From assembly GCA_964633715.1 (NCBI GenBank), contig CAZWHQ010000002.1:1-64000 (forward strand): a stretch of DNA of 64,000 nt, read 5' to 3'. How positions within the stretch are numbered: position 1 is the first letter of the stretch; the number at the start of each line of letters is the position of its first letter. The notes under the pieces were generated by a model that did no database searches, had not been told where the DNA came from, and was given only the letters and a program-made list of their open reading frames with translations. Both the position numbers and the translations under genes were made by a program. Of this stretch, positions 7,862 through 17,297 are shown piece by piece. The DNA comes from JAUWVG01 sp964633715. Lineage in GTDB: Bacteria > Acidobacteriota > Aminicenantia > Aminicenantales > Aminicenantaceae.

Positions 7862-8959
7862 TGGTTTTTTCCCTTCCCTGAGAATTTCACGGGTGGGGCC
7901 CCTGCGGCGTGTGACTCCCATCTGATCAAGAAGTTCAAGAAGAGGAATAGCGTACTTTCGTGAAAGCCCCGTCAATTCTTTGAATTGGCCCACACTCAGC
8001 TCTTTTCCTTCCAAGTTCCGGATTTTAGCTACAAGGTCCTCCAGCCAATGGGCATGAAGGATGAATCCATCTTCCCCCTGGACAATCATTCTCCTTTCAG
8101 CCAGAAGAGAGAGGAGGTTTTGCAGCCGCCGGGCGGATAGATTAAAACGTCTCTGAAAGTCTTCCATGGAGACAGAATGGAGTTTTCCCTCAAGACACAT
8201 CTCTTCCAGCTTGTTGAGAAGGTCTTCCTCCTCCAGCGTCAGAGTCAGTTCAAAATCAAACAAAAACAATCGTTTTCCAACTTCTTTGATCTGGTTCTCA
8301 CGAAAGAGATGTTTTAGAGCAAGAAGCCAGATCCGATCTGGAAGATCAAACTTTTGTCTCACTTCATTTTCCAGGATGCCCTGCTCATCCGGATGGGTCC
8401 TTTGATAACGCTTGATAAACGCCGTGATTTTTTCTTTGAGAAACTCAAAGCTCACGTGAGAAAGCAAAAACAGCGGAGAAAACGAAAGGATCCGGATCTG
8501 ACCTGCAGCTTCCAACTTCTGGCTGAGAGGAAGCAATGTTTTCCTTGTGAAAGGAGCAAAATCCAGGATCTCTTTTTCCCCCAATCCCATAATTCCCTTT
8601 TCTCGTGTGAGAACGGCCAGCATTTCAAGCTTATCACCCGTAAGCCGGATGAGGAGCTTTGTCCTTTTTTTTGCCTCCTTCCCCAACGGTTTTTGGGCCG
8701 CAGGATAGAGGACCTTGCCTGAACATAAAACCTTCCCAGAATCCGGACTTTGTATATCAAAGGTTTGCCCCCATTTAACGGTTTTTGGATATGAGAGGGA
8801 AACGGCAATAAAGGACTTTTCAGAATCGGGGGAGGATGTCTTATAGAAAGAAAACGAACCCGGGACTTTTTCTTTTTTCAACACAAATGCTGCATCGTGC
8901 GTTTGTGCTTTTCCCGGCAAAACAATATCGACAACCGCATCAAAAAAAGGCGTTTTCAC
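7856..8959 (-). CDS. SelB-like protein lacking the GTPase domain (domain III plus winged helices)
   Basis: The 367-aa protein corresponds to the C-terminal half of the selenocysteine elongation factor SelB. Residues 1 to about 95 read like the end of the beta-barrel region (GKVLCSGKVLYP where SelB has TIGGG-VLDP). Residues of about 110-367 form tandem winged helices ending in the SelB hallmark QFKELTGLSRKYAIPLLE followed by TRRRG, the part that binds the SECIS hairpin. No G-domain is present: an in-frame TGA lies seven codons before the GTG start and RNase R ends 28 bp upstream, so it cannot be elsewhere in this locus. It may be an RNA-binding paralogue, half of a split SelB, or a relic. It is last in the guaA-dnaE-rnr run. 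Confidence 0.8.
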   Translation of the reverse strand: MKTPFFDAVVDIVLPGKAQTHDAAFVLKKEKVPGSFSFYKTSSPDSEKSFIAVSLSYPKTVKWGQTFDIQSPDSGKVLCSGKVLYPAAQKPLGKEAKKRTKLLIRLTGDKLEMLAVLTREKGIMGLGEKEILDFAPFTRKTLLPLSQKLEAAGQIRILSFSPLFLLSHVSFEFLKEKITAFIKRYQRTHPDEQGILENEVRQKFDLPDRIWLLALKHLFRENQIKEVGKRLFLFDFELTLTLEEEDLLNKLEEMCLEGKLHSVSMEDFQRRFNLSARRLQNLLSLLAERRMIVQGEDGFILHAHWLEDLVAKIRNLEGKELSVGQFKELTGLSRKYAIPLLELLDQMGVTRRRGPTREILREGKKPL

Positions 8960-8987
8960 TTTTTGTCCACTCCAGGCTCAGGGCCGA

Positions 8988-11048
8988 TTATAACACACTT
9001 TCAGATAAAGCCAGAGTAAGCCTTCTCAGGACAGGATCAACGGCCGCCAACACAACAGGGACGCTGTCGCCCAGTTTAAAAGTTTTTCCAGTCCTCCGAT
9101 TGACCATTTGTTTTTCCCTCTTACGAAAGACATATCCGCCATCCAGATCCTGGAAGGGGACAAGGCCAGACACTAAATAGTCCTCCAGTTCGATAAACAG
9201 TCCCGCCCGAGAGACATGGACGACAATTCCCCCCAATTCATCTCCCAACTTGCCCTTCAGAAAGCGGAAGATCCTCCACTTCACAAGGTCCTTTTCCGCC
9301 TCCTCTGCATTCCTCTCCAACTCAGAGCAGTGCAAAGCCGCAGAATCCAGAGCCGGAAGTCGGAGGGCTTTTTTCTTAAGCGCCCCTTTGAGGAGGCGAT
9401 GAACGAGCAGGTCAGGATAACGCCTGATTGGAGAAGTAAAATGAGTATAGATTGTCTTGGCCAAACCATAGTGCCCTTCATTCTTTGTGGAATAGACAGC
9501 CCGGCTCAAGCTTTTTAAAACTTGGATGCTGAGAAATTTCTCTCCGGCCCGTCCGGCCGATTGTTCAAGCACACGCTGGATATCTTTCGACCGAATCCTT
9601 TTGTCCCGAGGAAGGGAGATCTGAAAAAATCCCAGAATCTCCCGAAGCTGGGTTATCGCATCCATTGGCGGCGGGGGATGGATACGAAATATCAACTCGA
9701 CATCCTTCTCAACAAGAAAACGAGCCACCGCTTCATTGGCGGCAATCATAAATTCTTCAATAACCCGGTGAGCCTGGTTGCGTGCAAAAAATAAAACAGA
9801 GTGGAGAATTCCCTCTTTATAGACAAGTTCAGGTTCCACGGCAAGATCAAAATCCAGACTCCCCTCCTGCACCCGTTTTTTCCGGATACGTTCCGCAAGC
9901 TCCAGCATAAGAAGCAGATCCGGAACAAGGGGAGCATATTTTTCTATCTCCTCTTTATCCCCCGAGTATATTTTAAAAACCGAGTCATAAGTCAATCTCT
10001 CTTCCGTGTGGATAACCGAAGGACAAAATTCTGAGCTGATCACTTGTCCGTTCTTATCGATTGTAAGGAGAACAGACATCGTCAACTTGTCCTCTCTGGG
10101 ACGCAGACTGCAAACCTCATTGGAGATTTTCTCTGGAAACATGGGGAGGGTTAGGTCTGGAAAATACACACTTGTTCCTCGGGCATACGCCTCTTCGTCC
10201 AGAGCTGAGCCCGGCCGGACATAATATGAGACATCCGCGATGTGAACTCCCAACTGCATGTTTCCATTAGGAAGTTTCCGGACACTCACGGCATCGTCAA
10301 AATCTTGGGCTTTTTCTCCGTCTATCGTCACGGTCCGCCAATTTCGATAATCAATTCTATCCAGAATTTCATCCTCCGGGATTTTATTGCATATCTCAGC
10401 GGTTTCTCCTTCTGCTCGATCGGAAAAAGAGGATTTTAAATTAAAGCTCCGCATGACAACTTGAGTATCCACTCCGGATTCGTCAGGTAATCCAAGGACC
10501 TCTTGGAGGATATTTGTGTCCCTCTCGACAGCAACAATTGTCCCCTCGAGAAGCCGAAAACCACTGGTCCCTTGTAGAGGGATGTCTTCAACCTGAGGTG
10601 AGTCCAAACTCTGGAAAAATGGCTGTTGATAACGTTCCTTGTAAAAACCCAGGATTTGATTTTTTTTCTTTTCAAGAATGCGGATAATCCGGCCTTCAGG
10701 TTTTCCTTTCCGCCCAAACTCCTTTACACCTACCTCGACAACATCTCCAAGTTGAGCTTTGCCTATGTTCTTGGCGTGTATATAAATGTCATCCCTTAGC
10801 CCCTCTTCGGATCGGACAAATCCGAATCCCCGCTGACTTGTGACAAACGTCCCCCGAACAATATCTGATCTCGGGTGGAAAAAGTACTTCTTTTGATGGA
10901 GGAGGATCACTCCTTGATCCTGGAGTTTTTGGAGATTTTTCGTAAGGACCTGTTTTTCTTTAGGAGAGATGTGAAGTTTAGACGCTATCTTCAGATAGCT
11001 CATTCCCTGTCTGTTTTTTTTTAAAAGGGAGATAATCCGAGAAATCAT
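8988..11048 (-). CDS. rnr: Ribonuclease R (RNase II/R family exoribonuclease)
   Basis: The 686-aa protein has the family order: an N-terminal winged helix (to about residue 60), cold-shock domains (FVTSQRGFGFVRSEEG near 68), the RNB catalytic domain with TIDGEKAQDFDDAVS and GVHIADVSYYV (about 240-275), and a C-terminal S1 domain (about 600-686). The acidic residues of QDFDDA bind the catalytic metal. It degrades structured RNA 3' to 5' in the cytoplasm. It lies 8 bp after an unknown 212-aa gene and 28 bp before the SelB-like gene. It is slightly shorter than E. coli RNase R, lacking the long Lys-rich tail. Confidence 0.95.
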   Translation of the reverse strand: MISRIISLLKKNRQGMSYLKIASKLHISPKEKQVLTKNLQKLQDQGVILLHQKKYFFHPRSDIVRGTFVTSQRGFGFVRSEEGLRDDIYIHAKNIGKAQLGDVVEVGVKEFGRKGKPEGRIIRILEKKKNQILGFYKERYQQPFFQSLDSPQVEDIPLQGTSGFRLLEGTIVAVERDTNILQEVLGLPDESGVDTQVVMRSFNLKSSFSDRAEGETAEICNKIPEDEILDRIDYRNWRTVTIDGEKAQDFDDAVSVRKLPNGNMQLGVHIADVSYYVRPGSALDEEAYARGTSVYFPDLTLPMFPEKISNEVCSLRPREDKLTMSVLLTIDKNGQVISSEFCPSVIHTEERLTYDSVFKIYSGDKEEIEKYAPLVPDLLLMLELAERIRKKRVQEGSLDFDLAVEPELVYKEGILHSVLFFARNQAHRVIEEFMIAANEAVARFLVEKDVELIFRIHPPPPMDAITQLREILGFFQISLPRDKRIRSKDIQRVLEQSAGRAGEKFLSIQVLKSLSRAVYSTKNEGHYGLAKTIYTHFTSPIRRYPDLLVHRLLKGALKKKALRLPALDSAALHCSELERNAEEAEKDLVKWRIFRFLKGKLGDELGGIVVHVSRAGLFIELEDYLVSGLVPFQDLDGGYVFRKREKQMVNRRTGKTFKLGDSVPVVLAAVDPVLRRLTLALSESVL

Positions 11049-11056
11049 GGACTTGC

Positions 11057-11695
11057 TCAGTACAAAAAGGGAGCCACATGCGGGACTTTATACTTGCTCC
11101 GCATGAGTTTAATCAACGTGATTTGAAATATTCTCTGAAAATCTTCTTTTTCCACCAGATCTGGGAATGCCTCTGCTGCTGCCTTTTTGGCCTCTTTTTG
11201 ATCTTTAGGAGAAGCATGAGAAATCAAAAGGCTCTCGATGTCTTCTTCGGCTCTTTCTAGGTCTTCTTCCCTGCAGTCCAATAAAATCTCCTTCACATGT
11301 ACAAATGGAACCTCGAGCCAACAGATTGGTTGGGGAATCCCGTCTAAAAATTGGGCAACAGCTGCAGCGATGACCTTTTTTTTATCCATTTTTACAGCCT
11401 GAGGATGCCTGCGGCCAACCGTTCTTTCCCTATAAAGAGTAAAGGCCTGTTTTACATCGGGATCACAGAAAAATAGTGATCGAATCCTTCTCCTCGAAAC
11501 AGCTCCCTTTTCCTGATTTTGTCTTTGCCTTGAAAAAGACGACTTGATGCCTTCGATTACGACGCGCAGAGGAATCCCAGCGGCTTCCCATTTTTCAATG
11601 AGGGATAGTTCGTTTGAAGACAGGAAAAATGGTGTTCCCCGAAGTTCAATAAATTTCCGTGCAATCGTCTGGAAGTAAAAGCTTTGGTTGTCCAT
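11057..11695 (-). CDS. Conserved-looking hypothetical protein (212 aa)
   Basis: I do not recognise a named family. The N-terminal third (FIELRGTPFFLSSNELSLIEKW, then GIPLRVVIEGI) is helix-rich, with the look of a small DNA- or protein-binding helical domain. The middle is very basic (SRRRIRSLFF), and residues of about 140-180 are rich in Glu and Lys and probably form long helices. There is no signal peptide, membrane segment or catalytic motif. It sits between coaX (26 bp) and rnr (8 bp) in one transcription unit, so a housekeeping role in RNA or DNA metabolism is possible but unsupported. Confidence 0.75.
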   Translation of the reverse strand: MDNQSFYFQTIARKFIELRGTPFFLSSNELSLIEKWEAAGIPLRVVIEGIKSSFSRQRQNQEKGAVSRRRIRSLFFCDPDVKQAFTLYRERTVGRRHPQAVKMDKKKVIAAAVAQFLDGIPQPICWLEVPFVHVKEILLDCREEDLERAEEDIESLLISHASPKDQKEAKKAAAEAFPDLVEKEDFQRIFQITLIKLMRSKYKVPHVAPFLY

Positions 11696-11721
11696 TTTTT
11701 GCCCCGCCCTCTCCTTGTTCC

Positions 11722-12489
11722 TCAGGGCTTATTTCGTTCGTAGAGGATCCGGAGTCCCTCCAGAACAAGATGGTATTCATAGATATCGATATTCTCGATT
11801 TTATCAGAGATGAGGGAGGCAAACCCACCCGTTGCAATGACTTTGGCTCTTTTCCCCAATTCATCCTTAAACTTGCTAATAATATTGGTCACCAGACCAA
11901 TGTACCCAAAATACAAACCGCTTTGCATGCTGGAAACCGTGGTCCGCCCAATGGCTTTCTTTGGAATTTTGATTTCGATCCGCGGCAGCTTGGCTGTCTT
12001 CATGGAGAGAGCTTCGGCAGCGATCTGGATCCCTGGGGCAATAGCTCCTCCCAGGTATTCTCCTTCCGCAGAAATCGCATCAAATGTCGTGGCCGTCCCA
12101 AAATCCACAACTATCGTTGGCCCTCCATATTTTGAAAAGGCCGCAACAGAAGAGACAATCCTGTCTGCCCCCACTTCAAGAGGGTTTTCATACAGAATGG
12201 GCATGCCGGTTTTTAATCCTGGCCCTACGACCAAGGCTTTGATATTGAATCGATGCTGGCTCAACTCCTGGAAAACAGGCGTCAGGGGGGGGACGACGCT
12301 GGAGATAATGACATCATGAATCTCTCGGACAACGACTCCGGACAGATTAAAAAGCTGCAACAAAATTGCTGCGTATTCATCACAAGTTGTTTCCCGCCCA
12401 GCCTGGATTTTCCAGTGTTGAGAAAGGATCTTTCCCTGGAAAACGCCAATGACGATATTTGTGTTCCCAATGTCTAGGGCTAGAAGCAT
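11722..12489 (-). CDS. coaX: Type III pantothenate kinase
   Basis: The 255-aa protein carries the type III signatures DIGNTN (residues 5-10), GADRI near 107 and DFGTATTFD near 130, with the later GGAIAPGIQ segment. It phosphorylates pantothenate with ATP in the first step of coenzyme A synthesis; this type is insensitive to CoA feedback and needs a monovalent cation. It begins one base after birA ends, the common bacterial birA-coaX pairing, and should be co-translated with it. Confidence 0.96.
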   Translation of the reverse strand: MLLALDIGNTNIVIGVFQGKILSQHWKIQAGRETTCDEYAAILLQLFNLSGVVVREIHDVIISSVVPPLTPVFQELSQHRFNIKALVVGPGLKTGMPILYENPLEVGADRIVSSVAAFSKYGGPTIVVDFGTATTFDAISAEGEYLGGAIAPGIQIAAEALSMKTAKLPRIEIKIPKKAIGRTTVSSMQSGLYFGYIGLVTNIISKFKDELGKRAKVIATGGFASLISDKIENIDIYEYHLVLEGLRILYERNKP

Positions 12490-12490
12490 T

Positions 12491-13246
12491 TCAATTCTCC
12501 TTTGCCTCCTGGAGTGATTTTATGTCAACAGAAAAATAGGCGCGTATTCCATCCCGGGTTTCGAGGATAACTCCTCCCTGATGATCGATACCCTTAAAGG
12601 TTCCCAGCACCGCCCCTCTATCTGTAAGGGCAACAAGCTTTTGGCCAAGGGTATAACACGAAGACTCCATGAAGGAAGAAATAATGAGGTTTGTCTTTTT
12701 TTGCACGTAAAAATCATACCAGATTTTGAGCGTTTTCCATAAGTTTGGAAGAAATATGTCTTTGTCAGCGTCTTTATGTTTGATTTGCCTTAAAGAAATA
12801 GAGGTCTCTCTGATGTTTGCCGGAAAATCCTTTTCACTATGGTTCAAATTTATTCCGATCCCAACAACAACAAAATTGAGCTGATTTCCAATAAAACTGC
12901 TCTCGCTAAGGATCCCGCCTAATTTTTTTCCCTCCCAAAGAAGATCATTGGGCCATTTGAGGCAGGTCTTTATTCCAAAGACATCCCCCAGGACCTCGGC
13001 TACAGCCAGTCCAGCGGTCAGCGTAAGGAGGGAAACTTCAGGCTGCTGGGGGCGGAAGAGAACAGAAATATAGAGCCCTTTTCCACGAGAAGAAAACCAG
13101 TGACGCCGGAATCTCCCCTTTCCCGAGGTCTGTTCATCAGCGATAACAACCGTTCCTTCGGATGCTCCTTGGGCGGCCATATCCTTGACAACATCGTTTG
13201 TAGACGTGCAGGTGGACAAGAAATAGATAGGCTCACCAATTTTCAT
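12491..13246 (-). CDS. birA: Biotin--[acetyl-CoA-carboxylase] ligase
   Basis: The 251-aa enzyme starts directly with the catalytic domain: CTSTNDVVKDMA, then GKGRFRRHW (equivalent to the biotinyl-AMP loop GRGRxGRxW) and KWPNDLLWEGKKLGGIL, followed by the small C-terminal SH3-like domain. It lacks the N-terminal helix-turn-helix of E. coli BirA, so it is an enzyme only and not a biotin repressor. The second Gly of the loop is replaced by Arg (GKGRFRR), a modest deviation. It lies 21 bp after the receiver-domain gene. Confidence 0.94.
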   Translation of the reverse strand: MKIGEPIYFLSTCTSTNDVVKDMAAQGASEGTVVIADEQTSGKGRFRRHWFSSRGKGLYISVLFRPQQPEVSLLTLTAGLAVAEVLGDVFGIKTCLKWPNDLLWEGKKLGGILSESSFIGNQLNFVVVGIGINLNHSEKDFPANIRETSISLRQIKHKDADKDIFLPNLWKTLKIWYDFYVQKKTNLIISSFMESSCYTLGQKLVALTDRGAVLGTFKGIDHQGGVILETRDGIRAYFSVDIKSLQEAKEN

Positions 13247-13267
13247 CCCCCCTATCGTACCTCTAAT

Positions 13268-13813
13268 CTATTCTTCCTTGTTAATGCCCCCGAGACTGCG
13301 GGCTTTCAGTCGGTTAACAATTCGTTCTTCGCTTTCACGAACGCGCTTTGCAATCAGGTTTTCTATCTTGTCCTCTAATTCTGCGCTAATGGAAAAATCC
13401 TTGGAGAGCACCGGTTCCTCTGGAAGGGTCAAAGGATCATGGTCTCCTCCCAGCGTTTTGCGGATTTTTCGGAGCAAAGCCATAGAATCGAAAGGTTCCT
13501 CTATGAGCTTCCGGTACTCCAGGCCTCCTATTCTCTGCTCATCGATACGATCGAATGCCCCCTTGAGGAGAAAAAGTGGAATCGCTTTAAATCTCTCTTG
13601 GTTGTTGATATAGCGGCAGACATCATATCCATCTTTAGAATCCAGGAATAGGTTTAAAAGGATAACATCAGGTTGAATATCCTCTAGCTCTGCAATCATC
13701 TTGCGGCCATCTGAAAAAGTGAAGATTTCGAACTCTGTGTCAGGAAATGCGACTTGGATAACAGTCAAGACCGAAGGAGTACAGTCAGCAACAATGAGTC
13801 TAATCATTGTCAA
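13268..13813 (-). CDS. Degenerate response-regulator receiver (pseudo-receiver) protein
   Basis: The 181-aa protein is a receiver domain (about 1-120) followed by a helical, coiled-coil-like tail (about 135-175, SAELEDKIENLIAKRV). The fold pattern is clear (IRLIVAD, then PDVILLNLFLDSKDGYDV), but the key residues are altered: the phospho-acceptor Asp is Asn54, the switch Thr/Ser position carries Lys84, the conserved Lys before Pro-Phe is Glu106, and only one acid (D10) of the usual pair remains. It cannot work by normal phosphorylation and is probably a protein-interaction module. Its start overlaps the dnaE stop (ATGA, 13810-13813), so it is coupled to the replicative polymerase gene. Confidence 0.85.
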   Translation of the reverse strand: MTMIRLIVADCTPSVLTVIQVAFPDTEFEIFTFSDGRKMIAELEDIQPDVILLNLFLDSKDGYDVCRYINNQERFKAIPLFLLKGAFDRIDEQRIGGLEYRKLIEEPFDSMALLRKIRKTLGGDHDPLTLPEEPVLSKDFSISAELEDKIENLIAKRVRESEERIVNRLKARSLGGINKEE

Positions 13814-16800
13814 TATTCTATCAGAACAGAGTCTTCCCCCAAAAGAGACTCGACACTCTTGGTGAACTCATCAGACGGTTTGACACTCTGGGCTTCGATG
13901 GACTGCAGCACCATCCGATAGGAATGTGGAGTCTGCAAATCAAAAAGGACAGGGCAGCTTCCATGGTGTTTGTCCAGGATGGTTTTGAGCTCAGAGAAGA
14001 CTGTGTCCTCTAATCCCGGAAGGAATATCTTTAAGACAACTCTTTTTGCCTGTTTTTCGAAAGCCTCAGCCAGCGGAGTGATCTGAGAGAGATGAATCCT
14101 CCGCCCTTCTCCTTCCCCTAAAAACTTGCCTTTCACAAGGACCATAAGATCCTCCCGGAGATGTTCATAGAACTTCTGGAAAAAATCCGGAAAGACAACC
14201 ACTTCGATCCGTCCGGTTAGGTCCTCGAGCATAAACGTGGCCATGCGTTCGTCTTTTTTTGTCTTGAGCGGTTTGATGGAGGCAATGATACCCGCCAACC
14301 GGATCTCACTGTTAAAATCATTGTTCTCATCCACCTCTGCAATGCCATGAGAAGCGAGACGTTTTAAATTTTTTCCAAACTGTGCCAAAGGATGCCCGGT
14401 GATATAAAAACCCAAGGCATCTTTTTCATACGAAAGAAACAAAGGTTCGTCCCACTCTCTCATGGCCTTGATCTCAGTGGGAACTTCAGGAGGATCGACC
14501 TGCCCCTGTCCAAAGAGGGAGGACTGCTTCGAATTTCTCATTTTCTGCAGGTCATGACCATAGTCGATCATCTTGTCCACAAGATGGAAGAGCTGCGACC
14601 TTTTCCATCCCAGGGAATCCAGAGATCCGGACTTTATCAGGCTTTCGATTACCTTCCGATTGACCGCCTTCGAATCCACTTCCTCAAATATCTCAAAGGG
14701 AGAAGAAAATTTGCCCCTCTTCTCCCTAGATTCAATAATCGCCTGGATGGCCCCTTCTCCCACGTTCTTTACCGCAGAAAGCCCGAACCGGATGTTGCCT
14801 TCGAATTCCGTGAAGTTAAAATCACTGGCGTTGATATCGGGCGGAAGAACCTCGATCCCCATTTCTTTGCATTCGTTGATATATTTGACCAGCTGAGAAG
14901 TCGCACCTCTTTCCGCTTCAGATGTTAAAAGTGCAGCTAAAAAATACACCGGATAATGGGTTTTTAGGTAGGCCGTCCTGAACGCCAGATAAGCATAAGC
15001 CGCACTGTGAGACTTATTGAATCCATACCCGGCAAAGTAATTGATCTGTTCAAAAATTTTGCTGGCTTTGGAATGATTTATGCCATTCTCCTTTGCTCCC
15101 TGAATAAACCGCTGTTTTTGGGCCTTCATAACCGACGTTTTTTTCTTCCCCATCGCTTTGCGAAGAATATCGGCCTCGGCCATTGAAAATCCGGCGAGGG
15201 TCGTGGCAATCTGCATCACCTGTTCCTGATAGACGATGAGACCTTTTGTCTCATTGAGGATCTTTTCAAGCTCAGGCGTTTCATAACTGATCCGGTCCGG
15301 ATGGTGTTTACACTTTATGAATTCATCGGTCATCCCACTTTTTAAGGGACCCGGGCGGTAGAGCGCATTCATGGCGATCAGATCCCGGAAGTTTTCCGGT
15401 TTGTATTTTCTTAAAAGATCTTTCATGCCCGGACTTTCAAACTGGAAAACCCCATCCGTATTGCCGGCTTGGAAGAGAGCAAACGTTTGTTCGTCATCCA
15501 ATGGAATATCATCGAGGTTAAGTGTCTCGCCGGTGCTCTTTTTAATGATCTCAACTGTATCTTTGATGACAGTCAAATTGCGCAGGCCAAGTAAATCCAT
15601 TTTGAGGAGACCGATGGCTTCGATGTCTCCCATTGGGAACTGAGTGGTGATTTCACCTTTGGTTGACTGGTAGATAGGCATAAACTCCACAATCGGAGCT
15701 GGTGTAATAACTATCCCGGCTGCATGAATGGAGGGATGGCGGACCTGTCCCTCCAACTTCTGTGCGTTGACTAATAGATTGGCAATTTTTGTATTGTGAT
15801 CTCTCAGCTCTTTTAACGGCTTGATTGTTTTTAATGCCCTCTCGATCGTTGCATCGGGGCCCACGGGAGGAATCATTTTGGCTATCTTGTCCACCTCTGG
15901 TAATGGGACCTCAAGTGCCCGTCCCACATCCCGGACGGCTCCTCGCGCGGCCATAGTGCCAAAAGTGATGATTTGGCAAACATTTTCTTGGCCGTACTTT
16001 TTCGTCACGTAGAAAAGAATTTCATCCCGCCGCCGTCCACAAAAATCGATATCAATGTCAGGCAAACTGATCCGCTCGGGATTGAGGAACCGCTCAAAGA
16101 TGAGCCCGTACTCAATGGGATCAATATCCGTTATTCCCAGACTGAAGGCAAGGAGGCTTCCCGCCGCAGAGCCTCTTCCAGGGCCAACGGGAATCTCCAA
16201 TGTTTTTGCTTCCCGGATGAGGTCCCACACGATCATAAAGTAGCCTTCAAATCCCATCTCTTTAACCAGCCGAATTTCCCTTTCTAAACGTTTCTCGTAC
16301 TCCTCTAAATCAGGAAGATCCGTTTTTTCCCGAGTCTCAACAAGCGCCTCCATCCGTTTTTCAAATCCATCTTTGGCGATACGTTCAAAATATTCCCCCA
16401 ATTCCAGCCCTTCTGGTGGCGTAAACTGAGGAAGGAAATATCCAGAACCTGAACTCGAGGAAAATTCAAAATTGCATTGGGATGCAATCTTAGAAGAGTT
16501 GTTCACGGCATCGGGAACGTCCGCAAACAATTCCATCATTTCTTCTGCGGATTTAAAGTAGAACTCGTGCGAACCAAAGCGGATCCTTTCTTGATCTGTC
16601 ACCTTCTTGTTTGTTTGAATACACAGCAAGATGTCATGGCTTTCCCAATCCTCTTTCCGGCGATAATGGACATCATTTGTCGCAATCACAGGAATGTTGA
16701 GTTTCCTGGCCAGCCTGATGAGAAGTGGATTGATCTTTTTCTGGGGTTCTAAACCATGGTCTTGAATTTCTATATAAAAATCCCCCTCAGGAAACATTGA

Positions 16801-17295
16801 CGCATACTCGATCGCTGATTCCTCGGCTTTGTCCTCAAATCCCAATCCCAAGTTATAACTGATTTCTCCTTTAAGACACCCGGATAGGGCAATAAATCCT
16901 TCGCTGTGCCGGGCAAGGAGTTCCTTGTCGATTCTGGGCCTGTAGTAGAAACCTTCAAGGTAGCTGTGTGTGATGAGCTGGCAGAGGTTCCTGTACCCCG
17001 TTTCGTTTTTAACAAGAAGTACGATATGGAGATGTCGAGGCCCACGAATCTCCGGATTTTTGTCGAATCGGCTCTTTGGTGCGACATAAACTTCACATCC
17101 CAGGATGGGCTTGACTTTTCGTTCCTTCGCTTCCCGGAAAAAACTGACTGCGCCAAATATATTCCCATGATCGGTTAAAGCCACTGCAGGCATGTTGTTT
17201 TCGTAGGCCGCATCCACGATGGCCTGTGTCTTCCATGCTCCATCCAGGATAGAGAATTCGGAATGGTTATGAAGATGAATAAACGAAGCAACCAT
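13810..17295 (-). CDS. dnaE: DNA polymerase III subunit alpha
   Basis: The protein is about 1161 aa and of the DnaE1 type. It has an N-terminal PHP domain (FIHLHNHSEFSILDG, TDHGNIFG), the palm with the catalytic LPDIDIDF motif near residue 405, the finger region ending in AGYGFNKSHSAAYAYLA near 760, and a C-terminal OB fold (RLAGIIASIKPLKTKKDERM). It is the replicative polymerase subunit. I chose ATG 17295, which gives MVASFIHLH and a 2-bp gap after guaA; an in-frame GTG at 17307 would add four residues and overlap guaA. It is translationally coupled to the pseudo-receiver gene downstream. Confidence 0.96.
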   Translation of the reverse strand: MVASFIHLHNHSEFSILDGAWKTQAIVDAAYENNMPAVALTDHGNIFGAVSFFREAKERKVKPILGCEVYVAPKSRFDKNPEIRGPRHLHIVLLVKNETGYRNLCQLITHSYLEGFYYRPRIDKELLARHSEGFIALSGCLKGEISYNLGLGFEDKAEESAIEYASMFPEGDFYIEIQDHGLEPQKKINPLLIRLARKLNIPVIATNDVHYRRKEDWESHDILLCIQTNKKVTDQERIRFGSHEFYFKSAEEMMELFADVPDAVNNSSKIASQCNFEFSSSSGSGYFLPQFTPPEGLELGEYFERIAKDGFEKRMEALVETREKTDLPDLEEYEKRLEREIRLVKEMGFEGYFMIVWDLIREAKTLEIPVGPGRGSAAGSLLAFSLGITDIDPIEYGLIFERFLNPERISLPDIDIDFCGRRRDEILFYVTKKYGQENVCQIITFGTMAARGAVRDVGRALEVPLPEVDKIAKMIPPVGPDATIERALKTIKPLKELRDHNTKIANLLVNAQKLEGQVRHPSIHAAGIVITPAPIVEFMPIYQSTKGEITTQFPMGDIEAIGLLKMDLLGLRNLTVIKDTVEIIKKSTGETLNLDDIPLDDEQTFALFQAGNTDGVFQFESPGMKDLLRKYKPENFRDLIAMNALYRPGPLKSGMTDEFIKCKHHPDRISYETPELEKILNETKGLIVYQEQVMQIATTLAGFSMAEADILRKAMGKKKTSVMKAQKQRFIQGAKENGINHSKASKIFEQINYFAGYGFNKSHSAAYAYLAFRTAYLKTHYPVYFLAALLTSEAERGATSQLVKYINECKEMGIEVLPPDINASDFNFTEFEGNIRFGLSAVKNVGEGAIQAIIESREKRGKFSSPFEIFEEVDSKAVNRKVIESLIKSGSLDSLGWKRSQLFHLVDKMIDYGHDLQKMRNSKQSSLFGQGQVDPPEVPTEIKAMREWDEPLFLSYEKDALGFYITGHPLAQFGKNLKRLASHGIAEVDENNDFNSEIRLAGIIASIKPLKTKKDERMATFMLEDLTGRIEVVVFPDFFQKFYEHLREDLMVLVKGKFLGEGEGRRIHLSQITPLAEAFEKQAKRVVLKIFLPGLEDTVFSELKTILDKHHGSCPVLFDLQTPHSYRMVLQSIEAQSVKPSDEFTKSVESLLGEDSVLIEY

Positions 17296-17297
17296 AA

